Source: Diabrotica undecimpunctata
Lineage: Eukaryota > Arthropoda > Insecta > Coleoptera > Chrysomelidae
NCBI RefSeq assembly: GCF_040954645.1
Contig: NC_092805.1
Location: 22,594,741 to 22,658,740 of the forward strand
Length of the DNA stretch: 64,000 nucleotides
Direction: 5' to 3'
The stretch's first letter is position 1. The number at the start of each line of letters is the position of its first letter. The notes under the pieces were generated by a model, which did no database searches, was not told the origin of the DNA, and worked only from the letters and a program-made list of their open reading frames with translations. Shown in pieces: positions 11,533-22,103 of the stretch. Position numbers and translations under genes: made by a program.

Positions 11533-12330
11533 TTTAAAATATTATTTATCAGGATTAAGTTTACCATTCACCAAAATTGTCTCCAAGACAAAATAAATTA
11601 AGATCTGACTGACGTGTTTACGTGTTTACTTCGTCTTCTCTTTCTTGTATTTATTTACATTAATTTGACAACTGTCAACTGTCCTTGAAATAGTTGCAAA
11701 TAGTCTAATCTATTCCTCCTCTTAATTTATTATCCGCTGAAGTTGTAAGCAACTTTAATTTATAATTTTTTAAGACAATATAATTTTTCTTTAAATTTAC
11801 CTTATCATATTTTTATATCCAATTATGAATGATAGAGCTAGGAGTAGGTTATTAGGATGGAACAGTTACAAAAAAAGTAAAACAATTTTCAGTAACATTT
11901 ATGAGCGGCTACCCGAAGGAAACATTACATGTTCTAGAGGCACAATAATTCAGTTCAGAATAAATTAAAGACAAAGTAACGAACTTTCAATAGTGAATTA
12001 TCAAAATGCAAATTCTCTCTAATGGGCTAAGTATACACGAGTATTGGGTATATTGTCCTAAAGATTTTTTTATAGGGCTGCATTATTTAAGTTTTACCAG
12101 CGAAATCAAACAAGTACATTTTTGATTTACTTTTGCCAGACTACATGTTTTGACTGAAGATATACCTGTTTTTCCAAAACATCTCAGTGTTCCAAAGCCG
12201 AAATATATTCTTATAAAACTATAGGGAATTTCGATATAGTTTCACTATTATTATATCTTTTTGAAACCGAAAGACACACAGAAATAATTCAAAAACAGAT
12301 TAAGACACCGAAACAGAAAGGCAGTAGGAG
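11533..12330. other. Intergenic AT-rich region upstream of PRA1
   Basis: Contains the presumed 5' UTR and promoter of the minus-strand PRA1 gene. No domain or element recognised. Confidence 0.4.
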
Positions 12331-12389
12331 GGTATATGGAGAGGTTGTATGGCCGGACTTTAAAAGAAATAGTAGAATTAGAATACGAG

Positions 12390-13120
12390 GACATAGAAAA
12401 ATAAATAAAATCCGTGAAGAACGATCGTGCATAAATAACATTTTTATTTTAAAGAAGATTATCAAAAAGTGGAAAGCAAGGAACCTATCTACTGATTTAT
12501 TGTTTGCAGATTTAGAGAAAGATTACGATACTCTACCTACCATTGAAAAAACTCTCTGAAACATTGACGAAAGTAGGTCTTAGTAAGGGGCATGGGCGAG
12601 CTATCGCATGTCTATAAGAATGCGAAGAGTTGCGTCAAATAAGGAAGTTTTATATCTGAACCATTTCCTATAACAAAAGGACTTAAGGTGAGATACTGTT
12701 TATCTCTCCTATCCAATTATCATTACAACAGTGGAGTGTAGGTATCTGCGGAGTGGCAAGTGGCAAGTATCTGTAATGAGAATAGACATGAGTAGTGGTA
12801 AATGTCTAACAACTTTGTTTTTAGCTGACAACAAGTAGTCGTAGCGAGTGATACCAAGGAAATGGACTATATTTTCAGAAAATTAAAGATAGAATACGAA
12901 GAGTGGGAATTGCCTTAAAAGAGAATATAAGTGTGGAACGAATGTGCTGAAAGAATGATACCAATGTTGATTCTGATAAACTCATCAAACTCGCAAAATA
13001 AAACGGTATCAAGTATCAACATCGTTTTAGGCCACTTTGGAACTAATCTGGACAAAAAAAGTTGAAAATATATTAAAAAAACTAGGTATTAAAGACAAGG
13101 TAGCGTAACCATAAGCAAAA
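12390..13120 (+). pseudogene. LINE RT remnant, strongly decayed
   Basis: Out-of-frame pieces of a reverse transcriptase: LLFADLEKDYDTLPT near 12500-12540 (motif A region), a degraded LADNK near 12825 (motif C region), and LGVTLELIW-like sequence near 13030. Many stops and shifts. The order and spacing fit an ORF2 of the endonuclease-RT LINE type. Confidence 0.55.
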
Positions 13121-13429
13121 AAATGGGTACCAGGAGAAATGATACTTCAATCAAAACATAGCCTTGATATAAATAAAGAAAGCACAACGAACAAAATCTG
13201 CCAAAATACAAACGGTTTAATAGAGGTATTCTATAAAAAATAAAAAGGACAAAGGAAAAAATGACAAACAGAAATAGACTATTACAAGAAATATTATTTC
13301 TGCTTCAATATGTGTAGAAATGTTAAAAAATTTGCATGTAACAACGAAAAATATTCGCAAATTTTGCTGGTTGATACAAAAGGGTCATTAACCACCAACA
13401 GGAAGGATAGACTAAAGGGGTGGAAAAAT

Positions 13430-14089
13430 TAAGGTAACTCAAGAGGCAAGAGGCACTCTGCGTCCTTGGATTTTTCCTTGCATTATATTTTGTAGGAATG
13501 TGTACTTTTGTCCTCTCATCAGGGCAAAGCCCAGAAATCGATTTGTGTGGCGATTTACATGGCCTGACAAATAAAAATGTGCTTCGTCTGAAAACCATAC
13601 ATTTTTCAAAAATTAAGGATTTTCATACTGTAATGCAAGAATTCTGGCACACTATTCCATTTTACTGTAATAATCCCTGGGATGTAATTGTTGATGTACT
13701 TGAATCACATAAGAAAATGCACCCAGCTCCTTCAGGATTCTTTGCAAGGAAGTTTGTTTTAAGCCAAGATGCAACGCTGCTCTTGTCTGGCTGGCTTTCG
13801 GCTTTTCCAAGATTCGCTCAAAAACACGTTCATGGTTATCGTTGTTGTTAACTGTCCTGGGACGTCCTGAGTTTCCTTTTCGTTGGCACAATACATTACC
13901 CCTATTTCTAAACTTTTCAACATCCTTCAAAATTACAGCATTACTTGGGGAACGTTTATTAAACCGTTGTGTGAATTGATCACACACGTATTGCAGACTT
14001 GTACTATTACGTCGGCCGATTCCGTATGAGCGAAAATAATGCTCCACAAGAAACATTTTCTCCTCTGTACTTAACACCATTTTTAACAA
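13430..14089 (-). pseudogene. DUF4817-type Tc1/mariner transposase fragment
   Basis: The minus strand starts at ATG 14089 (MLKMVLSTEEKMFLVEHYF) and reads an N-terminal helix-turn-helix region of DUF4817 type. A segment LGLKQTSLQRILKELG follows, and then, after frameshifts around 13610-13650, the first catalytic block NVWFSDEAHFYLSGHVNR. The sequence downstream is degraded and the second and third acidic blocks are missing. It is the same broad class as the element at 53190-55110 but a different copy or family. No inverted repeats were found around it. Confidence 0.75.
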
Positions 14090-14339
14090 TTAGGCCTTAA
14101 TAATTAATTGTTTAAGGATTACTTGACAGGTCTATACTAGTTAATTTGAATATGTCAGCGCGCAGAAAAAGACATCTATGTTTCAGTTTCAGTAATGTTT
14201 ATTTTGGGCAATACTGTATAAGAAAATAATTATAGTGGCAACAAAACGCTAGGATTGGATTTACGGACCAAGCTTCCAACGACATTAACATCAGTAGAAA
14301 ACTAAGACAAGACTGCGAGCTCTCTGCTATGCTATTGCA

Positions 14340-15650
14340 CTTATATTCTGATTCTTGTTCTTCTTCTTTCAGTACCCTATCCAATCATCGAACGTTGGCG
14401 ATCATATTGGCAATAACAGCTTTGTTTACGGCAGCTCGAAACAAATTAGCGGATGTCTCTTGATACTACTCTCGGAGATTTCAGATTCAGGATGTTCTTC
14501 TTCCGGCAATCTTGTCCCGTATTAGCTATGAGGTGTCGACGGTCTTTGGATGTCTCATTACATGGCTGAAAGATTATAACTTTCGAATTTTTATTGTTTT
14601 TGTTATATCTGTGCTCTTTTTCATTCGGTGTAAAACTATTTCATTTCTATTCGATCAACCCAACTTATCCGTAATATTCGTCGGTAGATCCACATGTGAA
14701 AGGCCTCCAATTTTGTCATTAATGTCTCTGTAATGGTCCATCTCTCCATGCCATGCAGCAATATGGAGAATATGTAGCTGCGTATTATTCTGATTTAAGG
14801 TTTAATGTAATACCTCTATTACTGAGAATTTTATTTAGTTTATGGAAGGCGGCTCTGGATTTTCAATGCGTCTTCTTATTTCTTTGTTTATATTCCAGTT
14901 ATAGTTAACGTTGAGGCCCAAACAGGTGATATTGTTGATTCTTTCTAACTGACTCCATATGCTCTGATGTTCTTTGGTTGTAACTCCATTTAGCTGACAA
15001 CCATAAGTTTTGTCTTAGAAGTAATCAGTTTTAGTCAATATTCAACGGATATTTCGGCCACCCTCTTTATAATTCGTTGTAACTCTTTTTCATTGGAAGC
15101 AAATAGTTGCGTGTCGCCCACGTATCTGAAATTATTGACATTATTTCCTTTGATTTTAATGTCTGCCTCTTCATCTAAGGCTTCTTTAAAGATACATTCG
15201 GAGTAGATATTAAAAAGTAGATGCGATGCCTTGTTTCATTTCACGTCGTATCTCTACTGCTTCCGTTGTGTTCTGACCAATTCGTAGGTTTGCACATTAA
15301 TGCCAATACAAATTTTTAATAATACGAAGGTCTTGGTCATCAATTTGTACCTGTTACATGACACCTATCAATCTGTTGTGGGTGACCCGATCAAAGATCT
15401 TCTTGAAGTAGATAAAACACATATATACCAGTTGTTCTATATGCCTGCATCTTTCAACCATGACCTGCAAACTGAATAATGCTTCTCTGGATCCAATGTT
15501 GTTTGTTCGTCATCAAACAGTTCTTCAATATATTTGTCTCTACCTCTCCAGTTTGTCTTGTTCATTGAGTATAATTGTTTGTCAAGTAGATTACTTACAG
15601 TTGGTACGTGTCCGAGCACCATGATCAATGTATCTTTTCTTATCATAGGT
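14340..15650 (-). pseudogene. LINE C-type RT remnant
   Basis: The minus strand shows an RT region with FNIYSECIFKEALDEE, then NNFRYVGDTQLFASNEKE (YADD decayed to YVGD) and EYxLKLITSKTKLMVVS, and ends at 14350 with a tail of the GAAGAAGAA type preceded by the conserved LINE C end. A frame at 15437-15646 probably belongs to the region before the RT. Several stops. An imperfect TCTGATT repeat near 14350 and 15660 may be a target duplication but is too short to rely on. Confidence 0.65.
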
Positions 15651-15665
15651 CAGTACCAGTCTGAT

Positions 15666-15670
<5 letters not shown>

Positions 15671-15714
<44 letters not shown>
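15671..15714. repeat. (TC)n microsatellite
   Basis: An uninterrupted TC run of about 21 copies. It lies at the 3' end of the LINE remnant that follows and may have grown from its simple tail. Confidence 0.95.
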
Positions 15715-15716
<2 letters not shown>

Positions 15717-16145
15717 ATGGCACTACAGCCCAAATCGAGCCTTGGCCTCCTCCATACTATGACTCCAAGCTTGCCGATCCCGCGCCGATCTTCTCCAGGT
15801 TGTCATGTCTAAACAAATTTTGTGCGTCCGCTACCACTTCATCCTCCCACCTTTTCTGTGGCCTTCCTGTTGGTCTTGCGTCTTGCATTTTACTATCTAG
15901 AGCTCTTTTTGGCAATCTTTCGACCTCCATTCTTACTACATGACCAGTCCATCGAAGTCTCTACAGTTTAACGAATTCTGAGATCGGTGTCTCTTTGAAA
16001 AGTTGGTAGAGTTCATGGTTGAAAGTGGATCTGCATACTGTTTTCTTTAATAGGTCCAAATAGGTTTTCTTTCGAAGACTTCCAGCTTTCGTTTTGTCTC
16101 TTCTGTCATCATCCATGTCTCAAATCCATAACTTATGGATGTTAT
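15715..16145 (-). pseudogene. LINE 3' remnant (family E)
   Basis: The minus strand gives the ORF2 C-terminus of a LINE: a MRTEVERLxxxALxxKMQD block, GRPQKRWEDEVVADAQN and a terminal GGGQG region. The GRPxxRWxDEV block is shared by several insect LINEs. 5' truncated, and its 3' end meets the (TC)n tract. Confidence 0.65.
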
Positions 16146-16335
16146 GGATTGTGAATGAACTAGGGAATAATTATGGGGTGGTTTCCTGTTGCCTTCCCCA
16201 TCGCAGTATCACAACCATTTAAACTGTTCAGTCAAGTCATGCTCCAGCCATGCTTGTGGTAGTCCAGTTTCAAGTCGATCCAGGATCAGTTCCTCTGCGC
16301 CTTGAGTTGGTACTGATGATCGCTGCTGCCCTTAA
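16146..16335 (-). repeat. Repeat with GGAAGGCAACAGGAAACC motif
   Basis: The minus strand contains GGGGAAGGCAACAGGAAACC within a 190-base stretch of higher GC than its surroundings. A similar motif recurs in insect repeats as I remember them; I cannot assign a family. No open frame. Confidence 0.35.
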
Positions 16336-16899
16336 TCAGGAAGAGATACGAAAAAGGTAATTAGATTTAGGAAGGATAAAGGGATGGAACATGTTTTCTC
16401 TCAGTAAGGAGTTAAGAGTAAATGGTTCGCGTGAGCAGGGTCTCTTCCCTGAAGCAGACCTATTCTCTACTGGGATCGTAGAAAAGTGTCTATTCAAAGA
16501 CTTGTTACTGATTATCATTAATCTATTCAGATCAGTAATCTATTCAGATTACCATTTAGAAAAACACGGCAAGATATACGATAAAAACAATTTAAACTAG
16601 AATCTCTCAAGCCTTGTCAAGGGAGTCTATCCGATTCACATCCCGATTTACAGTTAGGATTAATACTTGTAATATGTTGTATATAGACAATATTACTTTA
16701 AAGTACTACATACTTAAAAGATACACACATCCAAATAATCTGGGAGACAAAAACAAAATGCGAGATTACAAAAAGCTTTCAAATTATTTATTTCAATTTT
16801 TTTTAAGTTATAAACAAGTGTCCTGCATATAAAATAAACACTTTTTCTTATAATTATCTCAATAGTTCTTAAGAAAATTAAAAGAGGTCTCAATAAATC

Positions 16900-17740
16900 A
16901 AAAAATGGTAACAAAAAAAATAAAAAACCAATTTTTTGCCCATCAGCTCCCAACAAAGTAGTCTTTAGGTTAATTTGGTATAGTGTATGACCTCCACGGT
17001 TGTTGATTACTGTCCTACATATGTAACTCAAACCCATGATAAGATGGTCAATGTCTTGCTGAGGTATTCTGTTCCACTCCATTGAAAGGCCCTCAAACAG
17101 TTGCTGTCTTGTATTGAACGCAAGAGTGATGCTACCTCATAACATTATACTGTCGCTTTGCTGTTTGTGAACCTCCTGCTCCGTTGCCAATCATTCAGCA
17201 TTGCCAGATCGTCTTCAAATTCTTGTCGGTCTTGTATCTGGTACAAATCCAAATCGGGACTCATCTGTGAACAAAGTAGAGGCCCATTTAAGTCTAAACT
17301 AATTGGCGTGTTGTTGACTAATACTTGCAGCCTCATTTGTAATTGTAAAGCAGTTACAGTGCGATCTCGCAAACCCTGCAACCTAATAAACAAGTCTTCA
17401 ATCTGGTTGGTTATCCTTTTACGGCCTGTATGGCGTTCAGCAATATTACCAGTTTCTTTACACCTTAACTTCTTCTTCTTCTTCTTCGTCTAGCCATTCA
17501 CGTCCACATCTGAACATAAGCCTCTTCAAGTCTTCCTTTCCATTGTTTTTTATTGTACGCTACTTGTAGCCAATTTTTCCCGGCAGTCCAGTACACCTTA
17601 ACTACAAACGATTAATGACACTTCTGTTAGTGTGAAGGACCTCAGCAACGTCTATTTGACTTCTGCCAGCTTGAAGCATTCCGATAGCACGCCACTGCGT
17701 TTCGCGATTTAAATGATGTCCCTCCATTATTGACAACGGC
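16900..17740 (-). pseudogene. Tc1-like transposase remnant, internally deleted
   Basis: The minus strand begins near 17728 with MEGHHLNRETQWRAIGMLQA and a Tc1 helix-turn-helix, continues through GRKRITNQIEDLFIRLQGL and the first catalytic block WASTLFTDESRFGF, then jumps to the C-terminus MEWNRIPQQDIDHLIMGL followed by INNRGGHTLY. The second and third acidic blocks are deleted. A short LINE tail is inserted at 17471-17591. No inverted terminal repeats were identified, so the ends are approximate. Confidence 0.8.
17471..17591 (-). mobile_element. 121-bp retroposon tail with 12-bp TSD
   Basis: A short insertion ending in a TCTTCTTCTTCTTC run (a GAAGAAGAAG tail on the minus strand), containing a GGAGGCTTATGTTC...GTGGACGTGAATGGCT-like end that I recognise from LINE/SINE 3' ends of insects. 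The 12-base repeat TACACCTTAACT flanks it at 17459-17470 and 17592-17603. Removing the insert and one repeat rejoins the Tc1 transposase reading across the site. The tail family differs from that of LINE C. Confidence 0.85.
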
Positions 17741-17862
17741 AAAACTAAATAAAAATCCACATAGACATCAAAAATCAAGTATGTACCAATACAGAAAACA
17801 AGAATGTCAAATGAAGAAATTCTTCAAGGACTAAATAAAAAGACACATAACTCTTATCCGTG

Positions 17863-17990
17863 CAGCAACGCACCTAGGATGGGAGGGGGGGAATTTGGAT
17901 GGTCAACGAATAAAATGTGTGAGTAACAGTGGTCGGAATAGGGCCCTGGGGGGTTTAAACCCCAAACCCCCACCCCTGGGTGCGCCACTG
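17863..17990. mobile_element. hAT-like MITE, 128 bp
   Basis: Starts CAGCAACGCACCTAGG and ends CCTGGGTGCGCCACTG, giving imperfect inverted repeats of about 25 bases. Flanks TATCCGTG (17855-17862) and TATCGGTG (17991-17998) look like an 8-bp target duplication with one change, the size expected for hAT elements. GC-rich interior with a GGTTTAAACC palindrome. No coding capacity. Confidence 0.65.
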
Positions 17991-17998
17991 TATCGGTG

Positions 17999-18834
17999 AT
18001 AAAAACAAAAAAAATCGATTTGATTTGGATATCTATTGACTATTGAGACACGAACAATATTAATCCCCCAATTTTTTGGTCCCCCAAGGACAAAATAGGA
18101 AGAAAACGTAGAAGTGAAATAAAAACGCTGTCCAGGATTAGAAACATTTGAAAATGGATCGGGCTAGATTTAGAACAATTTATAACATGAGCAGTAGAAG
18201 ACAGGGAAGGTTGAATAATCACTAACTGCCATTAATAGAAGCGATACACGAAAGATGGATAAGAAAAACTATACGTGTATTTTTGGTTGCCTAATTAGAG
18301 GAACCAATTTATAGCGTATTATCAAAGAATATAGACGCATAGTATTATAATATTTTTTTTGTTCCTAAAAATAGAAAGAAACAGTAGGATCAACGATGTA
18401 GAAGAAAATATCAAATATCAAGGACTGGAAAGCTCATGCAGATACAGGAAGAAATGGTTAAACATCATGAGAACAACAAAGTATAAAGTACAAAGAAGAA
18501 TATTTTACTTCAAAAATATAATTTTAAAACACGTTTGGCATAATCACAATATACATTTCGCGGTTTTTGTTAATAATGATGATGATTACTTTATTTTATT
18601 GTTACATTCTTTATTATACATGTTCTATACACAGCAGTAGAATTATTTCATTTGGAGGGTACCTACTACGTATTAGTTAACAGCACGAAAAGTGTATACC
18701 TACCTGGTGTGAAGAGCAGAATTCAAAAGGGGAATAGACTTTATACACTTAAACATAAAAATGAAAAAGCATAAAGATGAAATTTACAAGACAACATCAG
18801 TCTATATATAGCAATATACCTATCTTAAAGCGTT
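17999..18834. other. Unassigned, AT-rich
   Basis: Contains weak plus-strand coding-like scraps near 18060-18280 that could be an old LINE tail, but nothing assignable. Confidence 0.3.
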
Positions 18835-18890
18835 GATAGCTATGCTGATCGCCAACATCCGGTACGGATAGGTACCGTAAGAAGAAGAAG
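18835..18890 (+). mobile_element. 56-bp LINE C tail insertion
   Basis: Consists only of the last codons of LINE C (the frame reads AMLIANIRYG, stop) and a GAAGAAGAAG end. AAAGCGTT occurs on both sides (18827-18834 and 18891-18898), an 8-base candidate target duplication. It is the shortest such insertion here, and less certain than those at 4265 and 17471 because the duplication is short. Confidence 0.6.
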
Positions 18891-18898
18891 AAAGCGTT

Positions 18899-20364
18899 AA
18901 TTGAAATATTATTTCAATCAACAACACTTAAAGTCAGCAAAAACAAGAGAGCAACTAAAAATTTTTTGAGAAAAAGATAGAACAAGAGTACCTACTCGTA
19001 CGACGAAAAAATATTGAACGAAAACGGGTCAAGGCTATGGATGAACCATGAAATACCAGAATTGATGAAAAGTAAGTTCTTAAGAACAAGGCTGAACTGC
19101 ATTCATCTTATTAATTAGTAAAATTCAATCAGAAACATTTTGTATGACTTTTTTAAGATTTTCTCTTGCCCTGTGGTATCACCGGGATTCTAAGACAGAA
19201 TTAACGGAACAGCTCCGAATATCTCCATGTGGTTTAAAGTGAGCATCGAGTTCTGTAATCACAGTAATCACATGGTCAGTATAGAGTAAAATAACTTTCG
19301 AAAGTAATATATTTATGAAGTTTCACCCAGTATATTACTAGCTTCTTGGTCGTTCTTGAAAGAATTGTCATTTGAGATCATCTGTTTTCCTTGCTCGAAC
19401 AGTTTCGAGAAGTTATTTTTATTAGGTACAAATATTTTTTAAAGGCGTTTTTATTATTTAAGCTTTCCTGCAAGTCCAGGATTTGAATAAGAAGTGTATA
19501 TTCGGCTAATATTCATTGTTGCGTGGACTAATGGATGATCTGGACCCCCTAGCACATTATAAATGTTTATGCTTTTCATTATTCATCAGCTAAAAATAAG
19601 ACATTAAGATTAACATAGATATAAACATGGAAAAAAGTGAAAAACAGTAATTAAGTATATTAAAATAATAAAAGTTTACGAAATTATACAAGAAATTATA
19701 AAATAATATTCAGAACAAGCTTTTCAAGTTAAACGTAGTTAAACGAGTTTTTATAACAATGCTAAAAATTGTTTCAAAATGTTTTGTCTTCACTTATTGT
19801 AACTGCTTCACTGCAATATACATTCAAGAAAATCCTTCCATTTGGATATTCTTTGCTTAATTATCTTCTTAATTTAGTTTTAAATATTGTTCACTTTATA
19901 TTGTTTTAAACCCACTTCAAAAAAGCGTCGTCACGACGCTTATGGACTGCCCTTAAAGCCAGAAAACAGCATTACATCCAAACTAAAATAATATTAAATC
20001 AGATGTTACAAAAATAAAATTTGTTGTCCTATCAAATTATATATCGATATTAATTTTTAATTAAAGCCAATCTCCTAAATATTAATCAAATGGATTTTGC
20101 TACCAGTAAAAAAATTTGTGGTTCACGGCCAAATGCTAAAGTCTATATGCGCGCGCTACTACTTCGAGAGAAAGAACTAACAATCAAAGGACGTGACCGC
20201 GACCGGCAGGGTGATGGTAGCAGCCTATTTACCAATCTGTGTATAGACGCTAGAGAGAGAGACAACAGACAACATTATAGTAAACTGTTGGCGTGTAAAC
20301 TGTAAACAGTAAACGAGTGACTGCTAGGCCCTTTATCAAACGGAACTTTATTATTGTTGCTAAA
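18899..20364. other. Upstream region of gene 2
   Basis: AT-rich, no transposon recognised. The last 250 bases (about 20120-20364) are less AT-rich and contain GCGCGC and GA-rich stretches, consistent with the promoter/5' UTR of the gene starting at 20365. A short CpG-rich palindrome lies at 19923-19941. Confidence 0.4.
19923..19941. promoter_or_regulatory. CpG-rich palindrome AAGCGTCGT-C-ACGACGCTT
   Basis: Two perfect 9-base inverted half-sites separated by a single base, in otherwise AT-rich DNA about 420 bases before the start codon of gene 2. The geometry suits a dimeric DNA-binding protein better than an RNA hairpin. Function unknown. Confidence 0.35.
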
Positions 20365-20466
20365 ATGGCATTTTCGATATTTAGACAATGCGTGAAAACC
20401 GGTATAACAGTTACTAACAGAAGTGCCCTTATGGAGAGTGTTTTGAAGAACACGCTGAAGAATGTG
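20365..20466 (+). CDS. Gene 2, exon 1: mitochondrial-type presequence
   Basis: ATG at 20365 opens a 34-codon exon, MAFSIFRQCVKTGITV..., ending LKNTLKNV directly before a GTAAGT donor (20467). It is rich in Arg, Lys, Ser and Thr with almost no acidic residues (one Glu) and alternates hydrophobic and basic residues, as mitochondrial targeting peptides do. It ends in phase 0, and the candidate exon at 55595 also starts in phase 0. The preceding base context (GCTAAA-ATGG) suits a start codon. I do not recognise the family. Its status as a real exon is inferred from composition, donor and the matching downstream exon. Confidence 0.6.
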
Positions 20467-20472
20467 GTAAGT

Positions 20473-22103
20473 CGATAAAAAAAGGTCAATAGTGTGTAGA
20501 TATGTTTTCTAATTTGGTCGCAAATTTGATAAAGTCTTAACAATGAAAAAACATGTTAATTTAAACAGTTGTTACCGTTTTAAAATCCGTTATAACTCAA
20601 AAATGAATACAACTAATCGGTAGGTATACACGATTATATACACAGGATGGTTAAGGACTCTGTAATTTTCTATTAACTACTATAAATAGAATTAGTTTTG
20701 AATAAAAAGTATCTAATATAATATTAAAAGTACCTAACAAACATTATTATCGACTATAATACTTGTTACAAAAGTCTTTTTGGGGTAATTTCTAATAGAT
20801 CGTATGATAAATAAATCTAAATTACGTACAGACCTTATTTTTTTTATACCAACGACAAAATCAACCCCTATCACTATATAGATCAAATTATAACTTGATT
20901 TCATCTACTAATTAGGGGATACACTTTATAGTTTATCAAAACATTTGCCTAAAAACCTTTCATATTGCAAGAATTTTTACTTTGATTAAAAAAAAAGAGT
21001 TAAAAGTATTTTTTTTAACATATTCATTCTTTTGCATGATTTTATTCATGTTTGGCTTCCTTCCATTCCTTTTTTTTTATCATATTCAATTCACGCAAAT
21101 TCGTTTCAAATTCTACCTTTCTAAGGGTTGTTCTTGTTTTGTTTTGGTTTTGCTTTTCATACACACATTGTATTTTTATACACGTATTCATACATTGTCA
21201 ATTAAAACCTCTAAGGCCTCAATGTGTATTATATTGCATCTGTCTCTCTATAATTTGTATTGGATTTTTGTCTGTATTTTTACTATATTTCCAAAGGAAA
21301 CACATTCAGTTCTACAATGTTTTTTATTGATTTGTGTTTTTATATTAGCCACTCACGTATCCAACTATCTTCACGATAAATTCAGTTATTTATTACCTTC
21401 CTTTGATTCTCTTATTTTCATAAAAAACCTTACGTTTCTTCTGATTATTTGCTCATTATATAATTTTTTTCATTATCTTTTTGATCCTTTATTCCATCAT
21501 AATTCCTAAATAGGTTTTGCTAAGAATTTTCTAATTTCTTGTCCATCAAATTGTATATTATGTTTATGATTTAATTTGTTATTTAATGTTGAATATATAA
21601 AAATTTAATATACCTAAAATATCTTTTTTGTATAATATCAAATATAAAATATCTTTTTTTTGAAAACGATGTCCAAAGAGGAAATCGAAACGTCAAATAA
21701 AAATTATAAAATGTAATTTTCATTACAATGAATTATATCCCATATAATCATAATATGTATTTAAATAAAATATCTGCATTATTTTATAACTTTTTATTCT
21801 CGTTTAAATCGTTTTCATTGGTTTTAACGGAATTTATACTAATCAGTAGGTACCTATATATATATAATAGCTTTCATCACTTATATTAGTTTATCTGCAT
21901 GTCTCTTTGTTTGAAATTGTTCCAGATATTTTACCTTTTTTAATTTAACTATATATTCATAAATTTTCCAATTTCTGTTCCATTAATTATAACACGCTTA
22001 AGAATCCAAAATGTTTTTCATGATCATTGCCAAATTAACGCGATTCACACCCTCCCAAAGTTTCAAATTTCTCGACCATAAAAAATTTGTGTTTCACAAC
22101 ATT
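20473..22103. other. AT-rich intronic DNA, T-rich pseudo-ORFs
   Basis: Extremely T-rich on the plus strand. This produces a 175-codon hydrophobic frame (20982-21509) made almost entirely of TTN codons, which I do not consider a gene. No element recognised. Confidence 0.5.

Noticed and set aside
13498..13851. 117-codon plus-strand frame
   Set aside because: Antisense to the transposase fragment at 13430-14089, whose motifs are on the minus strand.
20982..21509. 175-codon hydrophobic open frame on the plus strand
   Set aside because: It is an artefact of a very T-rich strand; nearly all residues are F, L, I, Y, S and C. A second overlapping frame of the same kind (21052-21330) exists, and no family pattern is visible.
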